Origin: Pseudonocardia kujensis
Lineage (GTDB): Bacteria; Actinomycetota; Actinomycetes; Mycobacteriales; Pseudonocardiaceae
Length of the DNA: 64,000 nucleotides
Direction: 5' to 3'
Assembly: GCF_021283305.1 (NCBI RefSeq)
Contig: NZ_JAJSOK010000015.1
Location: forward strand, 62,001 to 126,000
The notes under the pieces were generated by a model that had not been told where the DNA came from, did not search any database, and saw nothing but the letters and a program-made list of their open reading frames with translations. Position numbers and translations under genes: made by a program. Positions 31,532 through 39,391 of the stretch are shown here, in pieces. Numbering within the stretch: the stretch's first letter is position 1; every line of letters begins with the position of its first letter.

Positions 31532-33901
31532 TTGCTCGCGCTCGTCGTCGCCCATCTCGTGGTGGCCGCGCTGCTGCCGCTGGTGTCGCGGCGCAGCCGG
31601 CGGGCCGCCTTCGGGATCGCCGCGGTGCTGCCCGCCGCGACGCTGGTCTGGGGGGTCGTCCACCTCGGGGCGGCGCTCGGGCCCGGTCTCGAGGAGACGG
31701 TGACCTGGTCCGCGGCGCTGGACCTGGAGCTCGGGTTCCGGCTCGACGCGCTCGGCCTGGTCATGATCGTGCTGGTCGGCGGGCTCGGGGCGCTGATCCT
31801 GGCCTACAGCGCCTGGTACTTCGGCAAGGACAGCCGCGACGCCCCGCGGAACTCCGCGCTGCTGCTCGCGTTCGCCGGGGCGATGCTGGGCCTCGTCCTG
31901 GCCGACGACCTGCTCACCCTGTACGTGTTCTGGGAGCTGACGTCGATCGCGTCGTTCCTGCTGGTCGGGCAGGGCGGCCTGCACCGGGCCAACCGGCGCG
32001 CGGCCGTGCAGGCGCTGCTGGTCACCGTGTTCGGCGGGCTCGCGATGCTGCTCGGGATCGTGTTCGTGGGCGAGTCCGCGGGCAGCTACCGGATCTCGGA
32101 GATCGTCGCCGCGCCGCCGGTGTGCGGCCTGGCCGCGACCGGCGTCGCGCTGATCCTGGTCGGGGCGCTCACCAAGTCGGCGCAGGCGCCGTTCCACCCC
32201 TGGCTCCCCGCCGCGATGGCCGCGCCCACACCGGTGAGCGCGTACCTGCACGCGGCGTCGATGGTGAAGGCCGGCGTGGTGCTGGTCGGCCGGCTCTCGC
32301 CGGGCTTCGCCGACCGGGCCGAGTGGTGGGTGCCGATCGCGCTGCTGGGGCTGGTCACGATGCTGATCGGCGGCTGGCGGGCGCTGCACGAGACGGACCT
32401 GAAGCGGCTGCTGGCCTTCGGCACCGTGAGCCAGCTCGGCTTCCTCATGGTGCTGTTCGGCTCCGGCGACCGGATCGGCGAGATCGCGGCGCTGACCATG
32501 CTGCTGGCCCACGGGCTGTTCAAGGCGCCGCTGTTCATGGTCGTCGGGATCGTCGACAAGGTCACCGGTACCCGCGAGGTCGGCGCGCTGTCCGGGCTCG
32601 GTCGCCGGCTGCCGGGCCTCGCGGTCGCCGCGGTGCTGGCCGCGGCGTCGATGGCCGGCGTGCCGTTCCTGCTGGGGTTCCTGGGCAAGGAGGCGGCCTT
32701 CGAGGCGTTCGTGCACCAGGGTGGCGCCCGCGGCTGGGTGCTCGCGCTCGGCCTGCTGACCGGCTCGATCCTCACCGTCGCCTACTCGGCGCGGTTCCTG
32801 TGGGGCGCCTTCGCCGACAAGCCGGGCCTGGAGCCCGTCGACCCGAAGCGGCCGGCGCCGGGCCTGCTCGTGCCGACCTGGACGGCCGCGGTCGCGGGCC
32901 TGGTGCTCGGCTGCATCCCGCCGCTGGTGAACGCCCTGGCCCAGCCCTACGCCGCCGCGTACCCGGCGACGGACGCGACCGAGGCGGACTACCACCTCGC
33001 GCTGTGGCACGGGCTCTCCCTGCCGCTGTTGTTCTCGGCGGTCGCGCTGGCCGTCGGCCTCGCGCTGCACGTCGGCCGCGACCGCATCACGGGCCTGCAC
33101 CGGGCCTTGGGCCATCCGCTGTCCGCCCAGCGCGGGTACGAGGTCGTGGTGGCCGGCCTCGAGCGGGCCGCCACCCAGGTCACCGGTCGCGTCCAGGTCG
33201 GTTCCCTGCCCGTCTACCTCGGCGTCCTGCTGTGCACGGTGCTGGTCCTGCCCGGCATCGCCCTGATCACGGGCGGCGTGTGGCCGCGGGACCAGTCCCT
33301 GGTGTCGTCGCTGCTGCAGCTGCCCCTCGGGCTGATCGTGGTGGTCGCCGCGCTCGCGCTGACCCGGGTGCGCCGGCGGTTCACCGCCGTCCTGCTGGTC
33401 GGCGCCATCGGGTACGGGATCGGCGGGCTCTTCGTCGTCGACGGGGCGCCGGACCTGGCCCTGGCGCAGTTCCTGGTCGAGACGCTCACCCTCGTCGCCT
33501 TCGTGTTCGTGCTGCGCCGGCTGCCCGCGCACTTCGACCCGGACGGCGGCACCGCCACGGCACCCGGGAACCGCCCGCGGCGGGGTGTGGAGATGCGCAA
33601 GGCCGTGCTGGCCACCGTCGCGGGCGTGTTCGTCGCGGTCGCGGGCGTGGTCCTCAGCGGGGCGCGGCAGCAGCCCCCGGCCGCGAGCGGCGAGTTCGTG
33701 GCCCGCGCCCCGGAGGCCGGGGCGGACAACGTCATCGCGGCGATCCTCGTCGACTTCCGGGCACTGGACACCGTCGGCGAGATCACGGTGCTGCTCATCG
33801 CGGCGGCGGGCACGGCGAGCCTCGTGCTCGCCACCCGGTTCGACCGGCGACGCAAGGCCGGCGGCGGCACCCCCGAACACGAGAAGGAGGTCCTCGGATG
33901 A
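31532..33901 (+). CDS. mnhA: Na+/H+ antiporter subunit A (Mrp/Mnh complex)
   Basis: The 789-residue protein is the large subunit of the multi-subunit cation/proton antiporter. The proton-pumping core (complex I ND5-like) shows LYVFWELTSIASFLLVGQGG, GALTKSAQAPFHPWLPAAMA, APTPVSAYLHAASMVKAGVV and LAFGTVSQLGFLMV. The C-terminal third (from about residue 560) holds the MrpA-specific and MrpB-like parts, including DNVIAAILVDFRALDTVGEI. I choose TTG 31532: GGAGG lies just before it and LLALVVAHLVVAALLP is the usual family start; ATG 31496 or GTG 31511 would add unrelated residues. Its TGA overlaps the mnhB ATG. Confidence 0.93.
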   Translation: MLALVVAHLVVAALLPLVSRRSRRAAFGIAAVLPAATLVWGVVHLGAALGPGLEETVTWSAALDLELGFRLDALGLVMIVLVGGLGALILAYSAWYFGKDSRDAPRNSALLLAFAGAMLGLVLADDLLTLYVFWELTSIASFLLVGQGGLHRANRRAAVQALLVTVFGGLAMLLGIVFVGESAGSYRISEIVAAPPVCGLAATGVALILVGALTKSAQAPFHPWLPAAMAAPTPVSAYLHAASMVKAGVVLVGRLSPGFADRAEWWVPIALLGLVTMLIGGWRALHETDLKRLLAFGTVSQLGFLMVLFGSGDRIGEIAALTMLLAHGLFKAPLFMVVGIVDKVTGTREVGALSGLGRRLPGLAVAAVLAAASMAGVPFLLGFLGKEAAFEAFVHQGGARGWVLALGLLTGSILTVAYSARFLWGAFADKPGLEPVDPKRPAPGLLVPTWTAAVAGLVLGCIPPLVNALAQPYAAAYPATDATEADYHLALWHGLSLPLLFSAVALAVGLALHVGRDRITGLHRALGHPLSAQRGYEVVVAGLERAATQVTGRVQVGSLPVYLGVLLCTVLVLPGIALITGGVWPRDQSLVSSLLQLPLGLIVVVAALALTRVRRRFTAVLLVGAIGYGIGGLFVVDGAPDLALAQFLVETLTLVAFVFVLRRLPAHFDPDGGTATAPGNRPRRGVEMRKAVLATVAGVFVAVAGVVLSGARQQPPAASGEFVARAPEAGADNVIAAILVDFRALDTVGEITVLLIAAAGTASLVLATRFDRRRKAGGGTPEHEKEVLG

Positions 33902-34452
33902 CCACCCGCGAACCGGTGCCGTTCACGCAGTGGGACGAGCCGGAAGGGGAGTGGACGCTGCCCGGCGCCTGTCCCGTGCGCTCCAACCGCACCCTCATGC
34001 TGGAGGCCGCGGCCCGCTTCCTCTTCCCGACGGTGCTGGTCTTCTCGGTCTACCTGCTGATCGTCGGGCACTACGCGCCCGGCGGCGGGTTCCCGGGCGG
34101 GCTGGTGGCGGGCCTGGCCTTCGTGCTGCGCTACATCGCCGGGGGCGAGTCGGAGGGCGCCGAGATCGGCTCCCGGTTCGTCGTGCGCCCGCCGGTGCTC
34201 ATGGGGCTCGGCCTGCTGGTCGCCGTGGTCTCCGCGCTCGCCCCGGTGGCCTTCGGCGCACCCGTGCTGGCCAGCGCGAAGGTGACGTTCGAGATCCCGC
34301 TGGTCGGCACCGTCGACCTGGTCTCCAGCCTGTTGATCGACATCGGGGTGTACCTGCTGATCATCGGCGTGGTGCTCGACCTGCTGCGCTCCCTGGGCAG
34401 CGGCATCGAACGGGACGCGCGGGAAGCCGCCGGGGAGGAGGCGGGGCCGTGA
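33898..34452 (+). CDS. mnhB: Na+/H+ antiporter subunit B
   Basis: The 184-residue protein has four membrane helices with the MnhB pattern FLFPTVLVFSVYLLIVGHYA, then PGGGFPGGLVAGLAFVLRYI and SSLLIDIGVYLLIIGVVLDL. It carries an N-terminal cytoplasmic stretch of about 38 residues and an acidic C-terminus. It is part of the Mrp antiporter complex. ATG overlaps the mnhA stop; its own stop overlaps the mnhC GTG. Confidence 0.95.
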   Translation: MTTREPVPFTQWDEPEGEWTLPGACPVRSNRTLMLEAAARFLFPTVLVFSVYLLIVGHYAPGGGFPGGLVAGLAFVLRYIAGGESEGAEIGSRFVVRPPVLMGLGLLVAVVSALAPVAFGAPVLASAKVTFEIPLVGTVDLVSSLLIDIGVYLLIIGVVLDLLRSLGSGIERDAREAAGEEAGP

Positions 34453-34931
34453 TCACGATCAACCTCGCGATGGCGGTCGTGCTGGCCGTCCTCTACTCCG
34501 TGGGCTTCTACCTCCTGCTGCAGCGGTCGCTGATGCGGATCCTGATCGGCATCGTGGTGCTCGGGCACGGGGCGAACCTGCTGCTGCAGCTCGCCGGCGG
34601 CCCGCCCGCGCGGGCCCCCGTGCTGGGCACCGCGCTGCCGGAGGAGTTCGCCGACCCGCTCCCGCAGGCCCTGGCCCTGACCGCCATCGTGATCACCTTC
34701 GCGCTCACCACCTACCTGCTGGCCCTGGGCTACCGCAGCTGGGTGCTGACCGGCCGCGACGAGGTCCAGGACGACGTCGAGGACCGCCGCGTGGCCGAGC
34801 GGGAGCGCCCCGAGGGCTCGATGGAGGAGGACGCCGAGGGCCCGGACGACGAGGAGGATCCCGGCTCGGCGGCCGCCTCGGACCGGACGGACGAGCCCGC
34901 CGAGGTCTCCGGGAGCGGGGCGGCCCGGTGA
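34449..34931 (+). CDS. mnhC: Na+/H+ antiporter subunit C with acidic tail
   Basis: The first 105 residues match MnhC (NuoK-like, three helices): VLYSVGFYLLLQRSLMRILI, GIVVLGHGANLLLQLAGG, DPLPQALALTAIVITFALTT. Residues 106-160 are a strongly acidic, probably disordered tail (EDVEDRR, EEDAEGPDDEEDPGS) not usual in the family, where the protein normally ends near residue 115. GTG start and stop both sit in GTGA overlaps with neighbours. Confidence 0.93.
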   Translation: MITINLAMAVVLAVLYSVGFYLLLQRSLMRILIGIVVLGHGANLLLQLAGGPPARAPVLGTALPEEFADPLPQALALTAIVITFALTTYLLALGYRSWVLTGRDEVQDDVEDRRVAERERPEGSMEEDAEGPDDEEDPGSAAASDRTDEPAEVSGSGAAR

Positions 34932-36445
34932 GCACGCTCGTCACGCTCCCGGTGCTGCTGCCCATCCTGGGGGCGGCCCTCACGGTGCTGGCCGCCCGGT
35001 CGGCGCGGACCCAGCGGCTGATCGGGATCGTGGTGCTCGCCGCGGTCTCGGTCGTGGCCGCGGTCCTGCTCGTCGCGGCGGACCGGACCGGACCCGTCGT
35101 CGCCGAGCTGGGCGGCTGGCCCGCGCCCGTCGGGATCGTGCTGGTGGCGGACCGGCTCTCCGCGCTGCTGTTGCTGATCTCGACGGTGGTCACGCTCGCG
35201 GTGCTGGTCTACGCGATCGGCCAGCGGATCTCCGACTACGGCCGGGAGACGGCCAGCACCACCTTCCACCCGATCTTCCTGCTGCTCTCGACGGGCGTGT
35301 CGCTCGCGTACCTGACCGGTGACCTGTTCAGCCTGTTCGTGGCCTTCGAGATCATGCTGGCCGCGTCGTACGTCCTGATCACCCGGCGCACCAACGCCTC
35401 CCGGATCCGCTCCGGGATGACGTACGTGATCATCAGCCTGACGTCGTCGCTGCTGTTCCTCACCACGATCGCGCTGGTCTACGCGGCCACCGGCACCGTC
35501 AACCTGGCCGACCTCGCGGGCCGGGTGGCGGCCCTGCCGGAGGGGCTGCGGACGCTGCTGTCGATGCTCACGATCGTCACGTTCGGCATCAAGGCGGCGA
35601 TGGTGCCGCTGCACTTCTGGCTGCCGGACAGCTACCCCAACGCGCCCGCGCCGGTCACCGCGCTGTTCGCCGGCCTGCTCACCAAGGTCGGCGTCTACGC
35701 GCTGCTGCGCACCCAGACGCTGGTGTTCCCGGGCACCGGCCCCTCCGCGGTGCTGCTGGTGCTGGCCGTGCTGACGATGGTCGTCGGCGCGCTCGGCGCG
35801 CTCGCCCAGGACGACCTGAACCGGCTGCTGTCCTTCCTGCTGGTCAGCCACATCGGCTTCATGCTGTTCGGACTCGCGGTGTACGACGCCCGGGGCGCGG
35901 CCGGCACGGCCCTCTACATCGTCCACCACATCACCGTGCAGGCCACGCTGTTCCTGGTCAGCGGCCTGATCACGCGACGGACGGGCACGGTGTCGATCGA
36001 GGCGATGGGCGGGCTCGCACGCCGGGCGCCGGTGCTCGCGGTGCTCTTCGCGATCCCCGCGCTCACCCTCGCCGGCATCCCGCCGACGTCGGGCTTCGTG
36101 GCGAAGCTCGCGTTGCTGCAGGCCGGGGCCACGGGCGGGGCGGCCACCGCCGTCGTCGCCGGGTTCGTGGTGCTCGCCAGCCTGCTCACCCTGTACGCGA
36201 TGGTCCGGGTCTGGGTCCGGGTCTTCTGGGGCACCGAGAAGGAACCGCTGTCCGACGACGACCCGACGGACGAGCTGGTCGTCGGCACGGCGCGGGCCTC
36301 GCGGCCGATGTACGCGGCCACCGTCGCCCTGGTCGCGGTGAGCATCGCGATCGCCGTCGCGGCCGGGCCGCTGTCCGCGGTGACCGAGAAGGCGGGCGCC
36401 GACCTGATGGCCCGCACTCCCTACGTCGAGGCGGTGCTCGGATGA
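34928..36445 (+). CDS. mnhD: Na+/H+ antiporter subunit D
   Basis: The 505-residue protein is the second complex I-like subunit (ND4/ND2-type). It shows LFVAFEIMLAASYVLITRRT, FGIKAAMVPLHFWLPDSYPN, APAPVTALFAGLLTKVGVYA, LSFLLVSHIGFMLFG and SGFVAKLALLQAG, with about fourteen helices. The conserved Glu in helix 5 and Lys in FGIKAA form part of the proton path. GTG 34928 overlaps the mnhC stop; the stop overlaps the mnhE ATG. Confidence 0.95.
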   Translation: MSTLVTLPVLLPILGAALTVLAARSARTQRLIGIVVLAAVSVVAAVLLVAADRTGPVVAELGGWPAPVGIVLVADRLSALLLLISTVVTLAVLVYAIGQRISDYGRETASTTFHPIFLLLSTGVSLAYLTGDLFSLFVAFEIMLAASYVLITRRTNASRIRSGMTYVIISLTSSLLFLTTIALVYAATGTVNLADLAGRVAALPEGLRTLLSMLTIVTFGIKAAMVPLHFWLPDSYPNAPAPVTALFAGLLTKVGVYALLRTQTLVFPGTGPSAVLLVLAVLTMVVGALGALAQDDLNRLLSFLLVSHIGFMLFGLAVYDARGAAGTALYIVHHITVQATLFLVSGLITRRTGTVSIEAMGGLARRAPVLAVLFAIPALTLAGIPPTSGFVAKLALLQAGATGGAATAVVAGFVVLASLLTLYAMVRVWVRVFWGTEKEPLSDDDPTDELVVGTARASRPMYAATVALVAVSIAIAVAAGPLSAVTEKAGADLMARTPYVEAVLG

Positions 36446-36936
36446 CCGTCGTCCGGCGTTGGCCCCAGGTCCTCTGGCTGACGGTCGTGTGGGTCCTGCT
36501 CTGGGGCACGGTCTCGGTGAAGATCGTCGTCGGCGGGATCCTCGTCGCCGCGGCCGTGACCGCGCTGTTCCCGCTGCCGCTGCTGCCACGGCTGCCCTTC
36601 CGGCCGTGGGCGCTGCTGCAGCTCGGCTGCTACCTGCTGGTCGACCTGGTCGTCTCCGGCGTCCAGGTCGCCTGGGAGACGCTCCGCCACGGCCCCCGCG
36701 CGCAGGCGGGGATCGTCGCCGTGCCGCTGCTGACGGACTCGGAGCGGATCACCACCTTCGTCGCCGCCGCGACGGCGCTGACCCCGGGGACCGTCGTGCT
36801 GCAGATCGACCGGGCGGGCGGCCGCCTGTACGTGTACACGCTGGGCCTGCGCCGGCCGGACGACGCCGCGCGGGTGCGCCGGCAGATGGAGCGGCTGCAG
36901 GAGCGCATGGTGCGCACCGTGGGGGAGGAACGATGA
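36442..36936 (+). CDS. mnhE: Na+/H+ antiporter subunit E
   Basis: The 164-residue protein has two or three N-terminal helices (LWLTVVWVLLWGTVSVKIVV, FRPWALLQLGCYLLVDLVVS) and a cytoplasmic domain with TALTPGTVVLQIDRAGGRLY, the MnhE signature. It ends with a basic/acidic helix. It is coupled to mnhD by ATGA. Its stop codon overlaps the start of a 13-residue mini-ORF. Confidence 0.95.
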   Translation: MTVVRRWPQVLWLTVVWVLLWGTVSVKIVVGGILVAAAVTALFPLPLLPRLPFRPWALLQLGCYLLVDLVVSGVQVAWETLRHGPRAQAGIVAVPLLTDSERITTFVAAATALTPGTVVLQIDRAGGRLYVYTLGLRRPDDAARVRRQMERLQERMVRTVGEER

Positions 36937-36974
36937 CGCACGCCGACGTACTTCTTCCCGCGGAGGCCGCATGA
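36933..36974 (+). CDS. mini-ORF between mnhE and mnhF
   Basis: ATG 36933 overlaps the mnhE stop (ATGA) and the frame encodes MTHADVLLPAEAA before a TGA at 36972-36974 that overlaps the mnhF ATG (again ATGA). The GCGGAGG that serves mnhF lies inside it. A second mini-ORF with a similar peptide stands between mnhF and mnhG. It may be a coupling device that carries ribosomes across the gap; whether the peptide itself matters is unknown. Confidence 0.5.
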   Translation: MTHADVLLPAEAA

Positions 36975-37237
36975 ACATCGTGTTCGCGCTGGTCCTCGGG
37001 ATGCTCGCGGCCGCGGCGGTGATCAGCGTCGTGCGCGTGCTGCGCGGGCCGGGGACGCTGGACCGGATCGCGGCGCTCGACGTCTTCGTGGTCCTGATCG
37101 TGGCCGCGTCGGCGGTCTACATCGCGATCTACCGGGACGGCTCGACGATCCCGCTGATGGCGGCGGTCGCGCTCGTCGGGTTCGTCGGCTCGGTCACGGC
37201 GGCCCGGCTGGTCGAGCGGTGGGAGCGGCACCGGTGA
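36971..37237 (+). CDS. mnhF: Na+/H+ antiporter subunit F
   Basis: The 88-residue protein has three helices and the MnhF pattern VLRGPGTLDRIAALDVFVVL with the conserved Asp in the second helix. It is part of the Mrp complex. ATG 36971 has GCGGAGG 5 nt upstream, within the preceding mini-ORF. Its stop overlaps the GTG of the second mini-ORF. Confidence 0.95.
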   Translation: MNIVFALVLGMLAAAAVISVVRVLRGPGTLDRIAALDVFVVLIVAASAVYIAIYRDGSTIPLMAAVALVGFVGSVTAARLVERWERHR

Positions 37238-37287
37238 ACGGGCACGTGGTCCGCGCCGACGTCCTCGTGCCCGCGGAGGTGCCATGA
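37234..37287 (+). CDS. mini-ORF between mnhF and mnhG
   Basis: GTG 37234 overlaps the mnhF stop (GTGA), encodes VNGHVVRADVLVPAEVP and ends with a TGA at 37285-37287 that overlaps the mnhG ATG. The core ADVL(L/V)PAE is shared with the mini-ORF between mnhE and mnhF, and each contains the ribosome-binding site of the next gene. The DNA around the core is also similar (GCCGACGT, CCCGCGGAGG). Confidence 0.5.
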   Translation: MNGHVVRADVLVPAEVP

Positions 37288-37646
37288 TCACCGACGTCGT
37301 CTCGGCCGTGTTCCTGCTGCTGGGTGCGTTGTCCTGCCTGCTCGGCGCGCTCGGGCTGGTCCGGCTGCCCGACCTGCCGGCCCGGCTGCAGGCCGCGACC
37401 AAGCCGCAGACCCTCGGCCTGCTGCTGATCCTGCTGGGCACGGCGATCCGGTTGGACTTCGAGAACGCCGCGACGCTGATCCTGGTGATCCTCTTCCAGG
37501 CCGTCACCGCCCCGGTGATCTCGCAGATCGTGGCTCGCTCGGCCTACCGCACGGGCACCCTCGACCGGAGCGCCCTCGTCGTCGACGAGCTGGCGGAACG
37601 GATGGAGCGCGAGGCCCGGGAGGGCGGCTCCGCCGGGCGAAAGTAG
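37284..37646 (+). CDS. mnhG: Na+/H+ antiporter subunit G
   Basis: The 120-residue protein has three helices with the MnhG pattern GALGLVRLPDLPARLQAATK, then PQTLGLLLILLGTAIRLDFE and FQAVTAPVISQIVARSAYRT. It closes the mnhABCDEFG operon, which exchanges cytoplasmic Na+ (or K+/Ca2+) for protons and supports pH and salt tolerance. ATG 37284 has GCGGAGG upstream. Confidence 0.95.
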   Translation: MITDVVSAVFLLLGALSCLLGALGLVRLPDLPARLQAATKPQTLGLLLILLGTAIRLDFENAATLILVILFQAVTAPVISQIVARSAYRTGTLDRSALVVDELAERMEREAREGGSAGRK

Positions 37647-37649
37647 GCT
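37644..37649 (+). promoter_or_regulatory. candidate leaderless -10 box
   Basis: TAGGCT (TANNNT) ends 6 nt before the GTG start at 37656. This is the arrangement known for leaderless actinobacterial genes, and no Shine-Dalgarno is present. It lies at the end of mnhG. Confidence 0.55.
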
Positions 37650-37655
37650 CCGACC

Positions 37656-38180
37656 GTGGCTGTCTACGCGCTCGGTGACGTCGAACCCGACATCCATCCC
37701 GAGGCCTACGTCCACCCGGACGCGGTCGTGATCGGGAACGTGAGGCTGGGGGCCCAGGCGTCGGTGTGGCCGACCGCCGTGCTCCGCGGCGACGACGGCT
37801 ACATCGTGGTCGGCGAGCGCACCAGCATCCAGGACGGCTCGATCATCCACACGACGGAGCGGCGGCCCACGCTGATCGGCAACGACTGCACCGTGGGACA
37901 CAACGTGCACATCGAGGCGGCCGACATCGCCGACAAGGTGCTGATCTCCTCGGGCTCGGTGGTGCTCAACGGCTCGACGATCGGGGAGGGCGCGATCGTG
38001 GCCGCCGGCGCGGTCGTCTCGCCCGACGCCGTGATCCCGCCCCACCGGATGGCCCTCGGCATCCCGGCGCGCGTGCGCGAGGGCTACGAGGTGCCGGAGG
38101 ACCGGTTCCGGTACGCCGTGGACTCCTACGTGCAGCGGGGCAAGCGGTTCCGCGCCGAGCTGCGCAGGCTGGACGTCTGA
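37656..38180 (+). CDS. gamma carbonic anhydrase-like left-handed beta-helix protein
   Basis: The 174-residue protein is a hexapeptide-repeat beta-helix ([40 protein letters not shown]). It has the metal ligands of the gamma class: His in [10 protein letters not shown] and two in [10 protein letters not shown]. It forms trimers and may hydrate CO2 or only bind metal, as in many YrdA/PaaY-like proteins. The GTG 37656 start lacks a ribosome-binding site and follows a leaderless -10 box. It ends in a TGATG overlap with ung. Confidence 0.9.
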   Translation: MAVYALGDVEPDIHPEAYVHPDAVVIGNVRLGAQASVWPTAVLRGDDGYIVVGERTSIQDGSIIHTTERRPTLIGNDCTVGHNVHIEAADIADKVLISSGSVVLNGSTIGEGAIVAAGAVVSPDAVIPPHRMALGIPARVREGYEVPEDRFRYAVDSYVQRGKRFRAELRRLDV

Positions 38181-38860
38181 TGGCCGCCAAGCCGCTGGCC
38201 GAGGTCGTCGAGGAGGGCTGGGCCCGGGCGCTGGAGCCCGTCGCGCCGGTCGTGGCGGAGATGGGGGAGTTCCTGCGCGCGGAGCTCGCCGCCGGCCGGA
38301 GGTACCTGCCCGCCGGCGCGAACGTGCTGCGGGCCTTCCAGCAGCCGTTCGACGAGGTCCGGGTGCTGATCGTCGGGCAGGACCCCTACCCGACGCCGGG
38401 GCACGCCGTCGGGCTGTCCTTCTCGGTGTCCGCCGACACCCGCCCGCTGCCGCGCTCCCTGATCAACATCTTCAAGGAGTACCAGGAGGACCTGGGCCTG
38501 CCGCTGCCGGCGTCGGGCGATCTCACGCCGTGGACCAAGCAGGGCGTGCTGCTGCTCAACAGGTGCCTCACGGTGGAGCCCGGTTCGCCCGGGTCGCACC
38601 GCGACAAGGGCTGGGAGGCCGTCACCGAGCAGGCGATCCGCGCGCTGGTCGAGCGCGACGCGGAGCCCCTGGTCGCGATCCTCTGGGGGCGCGACGCGCG
38701 CAACCTCGCGCCGCTGCTCGTCGACGTCCCGATCATCGAGTCGGCGCACCCCAGCCCGATGTCGGCCGACCGCGGCTTCTTCGGGTCGCGGCCCTTCAGC
38801 CGGGCCAACGACCTGCTCGAGGAGATCGGCGGCGAGCCCGTCGACTGGCGCCTGCCGTAA
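38180..38860 (+). CDS. ung: uracil-DNA glycosylase
   Basis: The 226-residue protein is a family 1 UDG. The water-activating loop is [20 protein letters not shown] with the catalytic Asp; [20 protein letters not shown] and the leucine loop [20 protein letters not shown] complete the active site. It removes uracil from DNA to start base-excision repair. The ATG shares one base with the stop of the carbonic anhydrase-like gene. Confidence 0.96.
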   Translation: MAAKPLAEVVEEGWARALEPVAPVVAEMGEFLRAELAAGRRYLPAGANVLRAFQQPFDEVRVLIVGQDPYPTPGHAVGLSFSVSADTRPLPRSLINIFKEYQEDLGLPLPASGDLTPWTKQGVLLLNRCLTVEPGSPGSHRDKGWEAVTEQAIRALVERDAEPLVAILWGRDARNLAPLLVDVPIIESAHPSPMSADRGFFGSRPFSRANDLLEEIGGEPVDWRLP

Positions 38861-38986
38861 CCCGGGGCGTGTGTCCTGGTTCACAATCTTCCCGGGGTGG
38901 GCGAGGTCCGCCCTTCCCGGGGGTGGACGAGGAGTTCACGACCACAGATCATCCCGCGTCACCATGGCACCGCCGCGCACGACGAC

Positions 38987-39016
38987 GGGGCGGTCTCCCC
39001 GGAGGGAGACCGCCCC
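38987..39016. terminator. terminator between ung and rpmB
   Basis: GGGGCGGTCTCCC and GGGAGACCGCCCC form a perfect 13-bp stem with loop CGGA. It lies 27 bp after the minus-strand rpmB stop and could also end ung transcription. The gap 38861-38986 further holds a 19-20-bp direct repeat (CTTCCCGGGG...GACGAGG) with period 25 at 38888 and 38913. Confidence 0.85.
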
Positions 39017-39042
39017 GTTCGCGTCTCGCGGGTCGCTCGCCG

Positions 39043-39234
39043 TCAGGCGCGGGCGACCTTGCCCGCCTTGAGGCAGGAGGTGCACACGTTCAGGCGCTGA
39101 CGGTTGCCACCGTCGACCTTGGTGCGCACGGTCTGGATGTTCGGGTTCCAGCGGCGGTGGGTACGGCGGTGCGAGTGCGAGACGGACATGCCGAAGCCCG
39201 GACCCTTGCCGCAGACGTCGCAGACGGCAGCCAC
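39043..39234 (-). CDS. rpmB: ribosomal protein bL28
   Basis: The 63-residue protein begins [20 protein letters not shown] and has [20 protein letters not shown] and [16 protein letters not shown]. It is a zinc-binding (C+) form of bL28 with two CxxC pairs. GTG 39234 is preceded by GAGGAG. It is single and antiparallel to its neighbours. Confidence 0.96.
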   Translation of the reverse strand: MAAVCDVCGKGPGFGMSVSHSHRRTHRRWNPNIQTVRTKVDGGNRQRLNVCTSCLKAGKVARA

Positions 39235-39379
39235 GTCGGACACTCCTCGGGGTAGACAGACAACGATGCAGGCCCGGGTCGCCCCGGGCACGTGTCGTCC
39301 AGGGTAACCGCCCGTCCGCGGGGCCTCCCACCGGCCCCCCGCCCGCGCCCGACCGGGTCGCCGCGACACACCCGCTCGA

Positions 39380-39385
39380 TAGGGT
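39380..39385 (+). promoter_or_regulatory. candidate leaderless -10 box
   Basis: TAGGGT (TANNNT) ends 6 nt before the GTG at 39392 of the FakA-like gene. No Shine-Dalgarno is visible before that GTG. Confidence 0.55.
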
Positions 39386-39391
39386 GGGGGC

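Noticed and set aside
31490..33901. MnhA started at 31490 or 31496
   Set aside because: The added residues do not resemble the family start, and GGAGG lies directly before TTG 31532.
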